Source: Helopsaltes ochotensis (taxonomy: Eukaryota; Chordata; Aves; Passeriformes; Locustellidae). Taken from it: a stretch of DNA of 64,000 bases. Positions within the stretch are counted from its first letter, which is position 1. Each line of letters starts with the position of its first letter. The stretch is from NCBI GenBank assembly GCA_013400155.1, contig VXBM01000331.1, positions 454,103 to 518,102 of the forward strand. Direction: 5' to 3'. This document shows positions 14,570 to 25,900 of this stretch, in pieces. The notes beneath the pieces were generated by a model that was not told where the DNA came from, did no database searches, and saw only the letters and a list, made by a program, of their open reading frames with translations. Made by a program: the position numbers and the translations under genes.

Positions 14570-14626
14570 CATCTTCTGCTAAAATGGGCCTAGTTGAAAC
14601 GAAGTTGGCGATCATTCCAGGTGCAG
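14570..14626 (+). CDS. AUH: AUH internal coding exon with the second catalytic glutamate (partial CDS)
   Basis: A 57-base exon entered after TTTTTTAG (acceptor AG 14568-14569) and left at GTATGA (donor from 14627). Both borders are phase 1. The G at the end of the preceding exon plus CA makes an alanine codon, and the reading continues SSAKMGLVETKLAIIPGA, ending with a single G. The glutamate codon at 14596-14598 (GLVETKL) corresponds to the second catalytic Glu of crotonases, which works with the Glu of the preceding exon in adding water to the enoyl-CoA. The exon lies 924 bp after the previous one and 49 kb before the next. Its length is a multiple of three, so skipping it would keep frame but remove a catalytic residue. 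Confidence 0.96.
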
Positions 14627-17604
14627 GTATGAGTGTTTTGCTTTTGCTACCACAGATAAGTAATTAACATATGTACTTTGAATTGTACATATGTACTTTG
14701 TACTTAGATTTTGAATTGTTTATGGATTTCTGCTTATTTTTATATTTCTGTTAAGTATTATAGCATGTGTTACAGCTTATTGCTTGTATTATTTACCAAA
14801 ATTAATTAAAAAGTGTTTTTCTTATTTTCGGGGATGGTCACCCGTATATTGTGTTTTTAAACAAAGTCTTCATTAGCTAAGTCAACATTGAGTGATTCTG
14901 TAAATGACATTTAATATGTGGCTCTGAAGGCTGAATAGTTTTGCTAAGGGTCAAGTGAGGAAGAAGGATTAGCTGTCAATGTACAAAACCAATTCCTTGA
15001 ATTAAGATCCCCTTTTACATAATGTTTGGTACTTTAGGATTCAAAGTCTGTTTTCAAGCTGCTTGTATATTGGTTGTAAAGAGTTTAAGAACTGAAAATA
15101 TAGCTGTGGATAAATCTGTTACCTTGCCAAGATTTTTTTGAGTCAAAAACTTCTTTTGTATTTGGAAGGCCAGTTTACCTGGATTTTGTAGACTCAAGAT
15201 GAATGAAAGTTACATAATAAATAATTCTCAAGGAGTTGTTACAAACCTTTTTTTTTTATTTTATTTATAAATCATTGCTACTTGAATTAAGATATTTGCT
15301 GCTATGGGAAGAGGGCAATAACTGGGTAAAAAGTGCATCCCTGTGATTTTTTTGCCTTAATTTCTGGGAGTTCTTGGAAACTTCATACTGTTTCTTTGTT
15401 CCTGTTTTCTTTCTAATGGGTAGAACCTTTTTTGAAAGCACTTCATCCAATTCTAATGGATACCATTGCAGGTCACATAAAAAAGCCCAATAAAAACAAC
15501 CATAATGGGCGTAGTGGTATGAACTTTGTGTATAAAACTGTCCCATCCTTTGACTAATCTGGACAATTATTGTACAATTTCAATTGCTATATTATTTTGG
15601 TTATTGTTGCGATGTGATTTCAATCAACACTTTCTGTGGTCAGAGCTACATTTTACATAAGGAAACCATGTCTGGTTTCTTTTTAGTGGTGGATAAAGAT
15701 AATAATGCAGATGATTTTAAAGATGAATTTACTGGTAGTGGTGTTGCATGACATAATATGCCTTGGCAATAAGTCCTAGTGAAGAAAAAAACAGAAATTT
15801 ATGTTGTTTATCTTAGTTGTCAATTTTTGCTCATTGTTCTCCCACTCCCTTCATTCCTAAGTAATTCTGTAGGACAGTATTGGAAACATACTCTCCAGTC
15901 CAAGAAATTCAGCTCAAATTCTCCGTATATTCTCTCTATTCATTTTTTTAGGTTGTCTCATTTCCTTGTCTTCAGTTATAGGTGTTTCAAACTTCTGTGC
16001 TCTTACCTTAAAATGCTAGTTAACTGGCTGGTTATAAATTTCATTCAGAATATTTTACTGCTACTCAAAGACTGAGGTTTGAAAAATCTTTTTTTTTTTT
16101 CTCATCCTAAAATAATGATTCAGGTGTATGTGTTCAGGTCCTTGGAATTGTGACAGATTTAATCTTGTTACAGTGACTTTTCAACTTACAACATTTTGGG
16201 GTACATTCAGTGATGAATTTTTTCTCTATTCCTATCAGCCTTTCTGACAACTTTTTTTGTTGAATATATTTGGGCTAATCACAACGTTTTCCTGATCAAC
16301 CTTTGCTTGCACCAGTCCTGACGAGCAATGACAGTGTTTCAGCCCTTTTTGCTTCTTGTCATCCAAATAGTTATCTGATTATGCCTTTTGTCATCAGAAA
16401 GTGAAGAACGAGTGAAGGAATTTTGTGTATATCATTTCGGAAGAGAAGCCAGATATACACACTTATTCATTGGCTCCATGGGTTAATGGAATATTTTCCA
16501 AGAGTGTTTATTTCAAGCTGCTCTGAGCCAAAACAGAACTGCGGTGTGGAGCTGAAAAGTGAGCTGTTGCTCTTAAGAGGCCTACATCGATTTCTGCTGC
16601 CATCTAGTACACCTGAAATCTACTGGCAAACTGATTTGCTTCTTTGAACTAGGTCCTTGAACCATGGCAAGCTACTGTTTCTGTTCTGCTCTGTTACCTA
16701 CCAGAAATATGTGATAGATGTAAAATTTTAACTCAGGTGATAATTAATGTGGGTGTTTGAGGCTATATGGAAAACATATTTATACTTGGGAGGGTTTGCT
16801 TTTTTAAAACCCTAGAAATTTCTAATCAAAGAGCTGTGTTAGAAGATTATTACTAGAATTTAACAGTATTAAAATAAATAGTATTAAAATAAATCTAGGG
16901 CATATCAGCTGTTATGTTTTAGACCTTGTTGTATAGTATGGTTTATTCCATTCTTAATGAAATATGGTTATCAAAAGACACATTGACCAACCCGTTTTAA
17001 CACAGATTTCCCAGGTGCAAGAAATTTTTCTTTTGATTATGCACAGATGTACTGCAACTTTCTAAAGGCTCAGTTTGAGCAGCGATTACTTGTGTTAACC
17101 AAAATTAATTGTTCCTTCTAAGTCTGCTGAGAGTCTTGGCCAAGTAGGCTTTTATAGGGTATGCTGTATTGTAGCTGGTTGAATCTCCTCAGAAAAATCA
17201 TCCATCGCAGACAAAATAGCAAGACCAAGTGGAATGACAGCAGTGCCTCCTTTTATACAACAGCTATGTTCACAGACCTGCTGTTTGTGTTGTGAGGGAG
17301 CAGGATTATTCTTCTGCATTTGGAAATCTAAACCCAGTTTTCTGTGCTATGGAAAAACTTAAACTGCCAGAATGTGAACTAAGAAAAGTAGAAAAACTTT
17401 GTTTTTCTTCTTGAGTACATCCCACTTTCTAATAAGGAAGGCAAGATTCAAAGAACTAGTGGAAAAGTACCAGAGAGAAAAGCTTGGTAACTTGGGGATG
17501 GGAAAGTTACCTGAGAATGAATATTGATGATTTTTGTTTTCTGAGGAGAGTATGCTGATCATCATTGCACAAGTGGTCCTATGCCAACACAAAAAGACAT
17601 GTGT
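14627..17604 (+). other. Start of the large intron; nothing recognised
   Basis: Unique AT-rich sequence. It contains two short tandem duplications: a 14-base word at 14667-14680 repeated at 14687-14700, and a 15-base word repeated near 16867-16896. The open frames at 15265-15546 (-) and 15779-16075 (+) look like chance frames. Confidence 0.55.
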
Positions 17605-18728
17605 CATAGAATCATTTGGTTTGGAAAAGACCTTTAAGCTCATGAAGTCCAACTGTCAAATAAACACTGCCAAGTTCACCACTAAACCATGTTGCTAGCT
17701 GCCACATCTACACCACTCAAGTGACTCAAACACTTCCCTGCACAGCCTGTTCCAGTGCTTGACAACCCTTCGATGAAGAAATTTTTCCTGATACCCAGTG
17801 TAAACCTCCCTTGGTACAACTTGAAGCATTTGTTACTTGGTAAAAGAGATTGACCCCAACCTCCTTTCAGGTAGTTGTAGAGAACGATAAGGTCTCCCTT
17901 GAACCTCCTTTTCTACAGGCTAAACAATCCTCAGCAATTCCTCACAAGATTCACGCTCCCTTCATTGGCTCTATTGCTCTTCTCTTGGCATGCTCCAGGA
18001 CCTTGATTTTTTTTTCTGTAGGGATCCAGAACTGGACGCATGATTCAAGGTATGGCCTCACCAGTGCCAAGTTCAGGGGGAACGATCATTGCCTTGTCCT
18101 GCTGGTCACACTGTTGCTGATATAGGCCAGGATGTCATTGGCCTTCTTGGCCACTTAGACACAGCTGGTTCATGTTCAGGGCTGTCAACCAGCAGCCCAG
18201 GTCCTTTCCTGTCAGGCAGCTTTCCAGTCACTCTGCGTCAAGCCTGAAGCATTGCAAGGAGTATTTTTCCAAGTGTCTTTTCTTTTTTTATGGCGTTCCA
18301 GCAAAACTTTCTATTCAGTCAGGCTGGTCTTCTTTCCCATTGACTCTTCTTCTGCCACATTGGAATGATCTGCTCCTCTGCCTTTAGGATTTTCTGCTTG
18401 AAGAATATCCAACCTTCTGAGAGCATTAGCCCTTCTGGACTACCTCCTAAGAGACTCTATCAACTAGTCTCCTAAATAAGCAAAAGTCTTTCCTCTGAGA
18501 GTCTGAGGTGGCAATTCTGATGACACCCTTCCTTATTGCTCTGAGAACTGAAAACTATCATTTCATGGTTGCCGTATCATAGATGGCCTCTGAGCAGCAC
18601 ATCATCCTTCTCTGCTTGTAAATAGCAGTATGACACCTGGCCTCTTGGTTCACTCACCATCTCTGTCAAGGAATTATCTTCCACGTAGTCCAGGAATCTC
18701 TTAGATTGTTTCTTCTGTTCTGTGTTGT
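17605..18728 (-). mobile_element. CR1 LINE (CR1-Y-like), antisense, internally deleted
   Basis: On the minus strand, 18728 down to about 18280 follows the end of the CR1 endonuclease and the linker: the stretch read in intact copies as DNFLTQLVSEP, then SDHEMIEFS. From about 18270 to 17605 it follows the very C-terminus of ORF2 and the 3' end of the CR1-Y type, finishing with GGTCTTTTCCAAACC and ATGATTCTATGAC. The polymerase domain that should lie between, including the FADD motif, is absent, so two distant parts of the element are joined near 18270. Stops and frameshifts show that it is inactive. The family is assigned from recalled consensus, not from a search. Confidence 0.85.
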
Positions 18729-19821
18729 ATTTCAAAGTGTGTATGGGTCTGTTCATCCCCTCTCTTCCTCAGGTTTCTTCACTGTCAACTCGGCATCTGT
18801 TAGCCTGTTGTGGTAAAATTTGTGATTTACAGAGTAGAGGTTGCAAAAACAAACAGAATTTTATTAAAAGTAGGTGGCCAGATGAAGGGAAAATTTTATT
18901 GGTCTCAGATGAAAAGGTTTCAGAACAAACTAACCTGTTCTTTGACATGAAAGAAAGGGTACAGGAGGAAGTTGTTGTGTATGTCTTAGCTGTGGATAAT
19001 GTTTCAGTCAGAATACTCATCGCAGTAGACAGCAGTAAGTTTGTTTGAGACAGGATTTCATAAGAAACCAGACTTCATTAGCTTTGCAGTTTAAGGAGAT
19101 GTTTGTTATCAGGTCAGAGTGACTTTTCTCAAAGCTATTCATTGCTTAAAGGAGTTACTATTTTTTGATCTTAGTTAAAAAGCTGTTTTAACTTATTTTC
19201 TGTGTAATCCTGTGTCTGTACAGAACTTAAAATAGTGTGGGCAGAGTCTTTTTACACAAGAAAATTGTGTTCGTTGTATTTGTTTTGTTTCCCAAACTGA
19301 TGTTAAAAAAAGTGCAAATATCTGTCATTAGTTGAATATAGTTTTTGATAACGCTCAGCTTGCAACAACTTTCTCCTCAGCCAAAAATTTTCTTTTGGGG
19401 CATTTTTTTGTTAAAGTCCTTTGTTTTTCTGCTATGTAACTTTTTAAAACTGTCTTCATTCATTATATAATTCAGTTGTTTATCTCTAGATTCTCACAGT
19501 GGATGTCAACCTGCAATTGATAGATAAGGCCTTTTGGCAGATCTACTTTTATTTATTAGTATTGTATGTACATACCACTCAGCATTAGACCTGTTATGAG
19601 AGGATAAAAGCACATGTAAAGAATATACATAAATTTGATACTCTGTTAATAGAGTGAGCTAGATTAGTTTCACAAGGGGAAGTATTCTGTGATAGCAAGA
19701 AGTAGAAAAGACAGACATATATATATATAAAATAATTTGCATTTTCTCTATGCAGTTTATTTCCACAACAGATTTAGGTGTAAGCTAGAGGTATTAGTAT
19801 ACATCAACAATTATGTTATCA

Positions 19822-19822
<1 letters not shown>
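18729..19822 (+). other. Intronic sequence with one exon-like open segment
   Basis: Mostly unique sequence. It includes a segment at 18773-19034 that is open in one frame and bounded by splice-like sites (see findings), and a short AT dinucleotide run at about 19715-19729. Confidence 0.5.

Positions 19823-19902
<80 letters not shown>
19823..19902 (+). repeat. Pure A homopolymer, 80 bases
   Basis: Eighty uninterrupted A, preceded by TATCAC and followed by GGATCTTC. No polyadenylation signal lies just upstream, no gene-like sequence adjoins it, and I see no target-site duplication. It is therefore called a simple repeat, not a retrocopy tail. Its true length is doubtful in any assembly. Reading it as a lysine-rich protein is an artefact. 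Confidence 0.95.
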
Positions 19903-19907
<5 letters not shown>

Positions 19908-22900
19908 TTCATTGAAATTAATATGCTTGTGTAAGCAGGTAATTTGACCTTGCTAGGTAAAAACTGGCTATTGGCCTACATACTTACAGCTGTCACTCTT
20001 TTGTTTGTTTGTTGTGTTTATAAAGACATTTTAATTAGCAAGGCTTTGTTCATTCCATCATCATTTTGCCTTTATTCTTCCATACTTCTCCCAGAAATCC
20101 CACTACTTCATTATCAAGCTGTCTTCCCCTGTTTAATATTAAAATAAAAACCAAGCACATAGCCTTGGGATTGTGCTTTCCTTGAGAGCATTCAGTTGAA
20201 GAAGACTTTCAAAAAAAAGGAAGAAAACAAAAAAACTGTTAACTCTCTAACTCTTTGTAAATAAGCTACATATTCTTTTTATATCTAAAAGTTGCTTTGA
20301 ACCCTGTTTTTCAAAGGTGAAATTGAAGCTTCAAGCTGTAGGAGACTGGACTGGTTTTGTCTTTAAAATATAGAACAAGGGAGAGATTAAGTTACAGCAT
20401 TTCTGTGTTCTCCCCTTACTTGGGTATCAGTATTGTTTTGACTGTTTTTCTAGAGAAATTATAGTGCTTGCAGATTTCAAGACTATAAAACAAGAGATAG
20501 GAACACTGAAATAGTAGGTTTTTTTACGTAGAAAGAAAATCAGTGTAAGAACGAAAAGTAAATTTAGGTAATCATAGTATATTTTCCTTATCTATGAAAG
20601 TATGAATTCTTTGTTTTTAAAATCATCCTTATGTTCTCTGTTGCAGTTCTTACTTTAAAGCTAAAAAACATTTTCTATTTTGGAGAGAATGTTGTCAAGG
20701 AAATTTCTGCATGTGAAAAACACAGAATATGTTCTTGCTAACAGCCGTAGTTGTCCAATTCAGCCAAGTGTATGTCAGACATTTCAAGCTGAAATCCAGT
20801 GAACATTACAATGGACTGCTAGGATATTCTATAGATTTCTATATTTCAGTTTCATTGGTAATAGAAATAACATTTGATAAATGCTGAAAAAATTAAAGTG
20901 TTATTGTTTGTGGTAATGTCCGAGGTAGGACTTGAAAGCTTCTGTACATTTAGTGTCATTTTTGTGCACATAGGTGCTTCTTGATAGTACATCATCACAG
21001 ATTTTAGAATGAAAAATCTACTTATTTTGTGTAACTTTGTGCATCTTGCCTGGGTAATACAGTAGCTTTCTTGTCCATCTTTATTCCTATCCTCACTAGC
21101 CCAGTCTTTTCTTTTCCTTTTGTCTCAAGTTTTACATACATTTTTTTTTCATTACATAAGGAAACCTGTACAAGAGTCTTTTTAAATTTTTAAAGTTCAG
21201 CTCTTAGTCTTGTGACAATTGACTGACAGATGGGTAAAAAAACCTGAAGTGAAGAGTTAGCTGTGAGCCTGGGATTTTTTTTCAGTTAGTCTATAATGTC
21301 TTTTGTGACTTCCATTACCTCTCCTGTTTCTTTATTTCTGTGCTGTGTCAGAATTTTAATACTGTAAAGTACACAAATTAAATACTAGTAGAAGACTGTA
21401 TAAAATATGCTCCTGAATCAACATCTTCAGTGTTTCATCAATACTGTGCTTAAAATTTTATTTGCTGTGGAATAACCAAGAAAATGCATTTTTTCTTCTT
21501 GGCTTACAATTAAGAAAAGCTCTTAATTTTTTTTTTTACAGTGGACTAATGGTGACTGTTGAGCATTTAACAATTCTATTATGATTTGATAGTTACTCGA
21601 ACAACATTTATCTATTTTTCTTCAGTTGTCTAAAGTCTCAGTACCTCTAGTTACATTTTAATATTTTTAATGTTTGTTTCATGAGTTGTATTTAGAAAAT
21701 GGCCTGAAATAAGAAACTGCCAATATCCATGTGTTCCTCAAAGTAATTAAACACAATATATAGAATGTTTCAGGAGGGGGGTAAATTTGTTCTGCTTCTG
21801 TAAGTTAAAGAGAATTGTGGTTCTTACAGTTTCCTTTTCTTAAATAAAAGTAAGCTGATTGTTTGTCATTAACTCATTTTCTCCATGGCTTTTTGTTCAG
21901 TTGTAATAGTGATGTTGAAGCAAAACTGCAAAATGTCTTGCAATACTAACACTGCAAAAGCTCCATACATAAAACAAATGTTTTGCAAATTATATATACA
22001 ATTTTTTTTCATTTTTTTAAATAAAATACCTCCTAAGTAGTAGCAACACACAGCAAAAGAGATGATGGAGCCCTGTGCCATTCAAACTATCCCCTGTACC
22101 TTCATGAAGCAGGTATCTCCAATACTTAACTTTGCAGAGAGATCCTCAGAGCAACCTTTTCCCCTTGCCTGCTAGGGGAATGCTTTCCAAATCTGTATTA
22201 AAAACTCAACTAGTACTTCCTAGTTTGCTTCTAGAAAGAAGAGGTATCCAAGGCTGTCATGTGTGTCTTAGATGATTGCAATTGCACAGAATAGTATTTG
22301 AAATGTAAAGTTCAGTGTAAGAAATTGACCACTTCTGACATTCTACTTTATTTTGCTAGCAGAGACTGCAGAATATTTCTTCCTGACCTAAATCTGGAGA
22401 TTTATTGTTTACAAAGCAGAATTAACAGTCTGAGAAATTTCAGTATTAAGTAGCAGCACTGCATATGCAACATACTGTGTTTAGTTATAGTTTTTCCTCT
22501 GATGCTGCAGAGGGAAAAGGAAGTAAAACAAGGACAAAAGAAATCCCCAGAAGCCAAGCTGAACATTAGAGGAAGTGCCAGAGCACAGATGGGGAATTTT
22601 CTTGATCTTGAAGGGCAAAGTATAGAAGTTCTGAGATTGGTATGATATACCAATGGTGAAATCAAACTTTACCAGCAAACAGTGATTGAATATTCTTTAG
22701 ATTTTTTTTGTATGTCTTGGGAGAATAAAACCATCGTTCTTTATATCAAGACTGAATTTTGGAGTACTGTATAACCTGAGCAATGTTACCAATTACTTTC
22801 CTAATTATCATGGGTATATAAGAAAGCTTTCATGAGTTGAAAAATCGTTTTGTGAGATTCATGGATTGCTCATTTTTGAATGACAGTAAGAAAAAGAAAT

Positions 22901-25900
22901 AAAAAAAAATGCATCAAGTTATTTGTTTTCTTCCATTCTCCTTAAATAATGTAGACTTAAGCTCCATTCAGGTACTCTTTCACTGAGCATGGGTTGTACT
23001 ATCACATTTGTATCTTTTCCAAGCCGTCTCTGTACTGCAGGGAACTACACAGTGAAGCTTTGAAAAGAAAGCAAACCCAGATTTTGCTTTTGCAAAATCT
23101 GCTTTTTGTTTTTCTCACCACTTATTTAGAATCGTATGACACTGAATGGAAATCACGGTCTAGGCCAACTGTAACAATATGAATGGAGGTTTTATGACAG
23201 AGGTGCAAAGTAGGTTATGTTCACTTGGGGTGCTCAAGTGAAGAGGATATAGAAAGAATAAAGTAAGTAGAGAAAAGAATGATCTAAGATGCTGCTAGGT
23301 AAGGAACTTTTTATTTTTTCAAAGCCAGTTAAAAAAAAATTAGCTGTGTATAGACTTGCACAATCAGTTTAATGAGTTTTATATTGATTCATACAGATCT
23401 ATCAGAGTTCATGAATGCCTTTGATGAAATAATTTTCCCCTTGCATGAAGTCCACTTAATTTTAAAAGTTGTATAAAGCCTTTGTACAAGACCACCCTTT
23501 TTTACTTTGTAAAAGACCACCTTTTTGTTCCCCTAACATGTGCTAAGACCTGGTGTCTATCACAAACTCTCTTGTCCACTGAAAATCATAATAGTAGCTT
23601 CCAATGGCACACTTTCAAGTCAAGTTTAATTATTATTTGCTTTCAATATCTTGTTTCTAAGCTTATGCAAAAACAAGAGGAAGACCAAGTAGTAATAGCT
23701 GTGTTTCTGGGGAAAAATGGGGCATGAGAAAAATAAAAATTTGCTGGATATGGAAAACGGAATTGCTTTAAATTTTTTATTAAAAATGGTAGTTTGAGTG
23801 TTTTTGTCTCTTTTTAAATTAAAAAATGCATTTTGGAGGTAAATATTGGAAAAGTTACGGACTTTTCTCTACCTCGTAGCCTAGAGGCTAAAATAAAAAT
23901 TCTTAGGTTTTTTAGGCGCAGCCTCTTCCATAGTGAGCATTTCTGAATTTTAAGGTTCTCTACCTTTTCTGACTACCTTTCCAAGTTCCTCTATAAAGAG
24001 CCTCATTGCTACTTCAGCTCATTGTCAGAGATTAAATATTGTTTCAATAGTGTTCTTTCTTCCTGCTGCTTCACTGACTAAAACTTTGTTTAACAGACTA
24101 AAGCAGATTTTTCTCTCCCTATCTGTATGGTAGCAAAAGTGGTAAGGAGAAAGAACTCCTTAGGAGTTTTAAGAGAGGTAGAGAAAATGGGCAGGTGAAG
24201 TACAGAAAAGTATTAATCTTAAAGAATCAATGAAGAAGGAAGATGAAATGTATAAGCAACTCAGTCTAGGTTGGGAATTTATTTTCTAAAACCTTGAGGT
24301 AGTGAGGGAAAAGTCTAATTTTACCTTTTAGTTCAGAATCAAGCAGAAATATATTATTACCAAATTACCGTAATATATACATGAAAAACATAACAGGGCA
24401 GTGGAATACAGCAAAATAAAAGAAGTAAAGAAGATTATTCATCTAGATAATTTTGGAAGACGTAGTGCCTATCCTGCCTCTCTGCAATGACAGCCCTAGA
24501 AACATAGATTACTTATTTTAGTTCTTGGTTTGTCACTAAATGAGATGTGTAAAAAGGGTGATGAAAATACTCCTTGTAGTGTTAAGAAGCTTGTTAATCT
24601 GCACCACGATAGACATAATTTAGTACAAGATGGTGAAGATGGGACATTGAATGCAAACCCATGTAGCTGATCATATTACATATCACTTGGTCATTTTCAG
24701 TAGTCCTGTAAAAAGTGGTGACCAAATGTGCATTTTAGTTGTGAGATAAAAAGTATTCGAGAAGACTTGCATGATTTTCATGGCTGAGGTAAGCAACCTT
24801 CGTAAATGAGAATCAAACAGTTTATAAGCCACTTTAAAGAGGTTTAAAGTGACTCAGCTTCTGCGATGTATCTCCCTGTCCCCATGCCTGCTCTTTATTA
24901 TTCTTAAATCTAAAGTTGAGAGCACCTAGTTATGATACTGCCACAGCCTGTACACGTAGTTGGGATGCTAGTCTGCAAAGATTGTGCATAGACACAGAGA
25001 CAGAAGGCGTAGGAGAGAAAAAGGAGTAACAAATATGCACACTAATCAGGAGGTTACTGACAGATAAATGAAATGAGTTGGAGATACAAACACGAGGACT
25101 TGGAAAATTTTTGATAAATGAGGAAAAAGAAATAAGATGCAAAAACTTTCCTATTGATACTCTTGCATAAATGGTTTATTAAGAAGAAAGTAATTAGTAT
25201 GGGGTTTCATTCTGTTTATTTTTTCCCCAGATACTCCCATGGCATTTTTGAAATTTAAGTGATGGATATGTCCTTCCAACACTTAGTAATCAGTATTCAT
25301 TGCATTATTTGCTCAAAATTTCCATTGACACGAGTGTTTGTCACAGTAAAGCTTGCAAAAGCTATTATCATCCTCTAGGATTTTTTCAGTAGCCATGAAT
25401 CCAGAGGGAATCCAGAGGATAAAAGAAAACCCAACATTTTGAGGAGATTAAATGATCAGGGTTTTTTGTCAGCCTTTTAAATTCTAGACCTCTTGTGTAA
25501 GTCATTGCGCAAGTGACCCTCACTGTGCATAGCACACAGAGAGCACTTGCGGTTTTATCATTGGCATGTGTTAGTAAGGACTTGTAAGCAGGGATTGCTG
25601 GGTGAAATTAATTGCATTGCATTACTTATGTCATGTTCAAGTCTAACTTATGAAAGAATGTTCTGGGACTTTTACCAGTGCTGTAATAGTTTTCTTAGAG
25701 TATTTCAGTTTACCTTCTGCACTTTGCTGGATTAGTGAATGGAAAGCAATTTACAGAAAGCAGCAGGCTTTGGAAAGATGAAAAGAAGATGAAGTATCTT
25801 TTTACTTTGTGTTGTTGTTAAGATTCCCCTCTTCAAAATGTCTTCATCTCAATATAGATGTTACTGGAGGCGAAGGATTGGGAGTGGGGCTCTGGTGGAC

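Noticed and set aside
19737..19934. A lysine-rich protein
   Set aside because: It is the translation of the 80-base A run.
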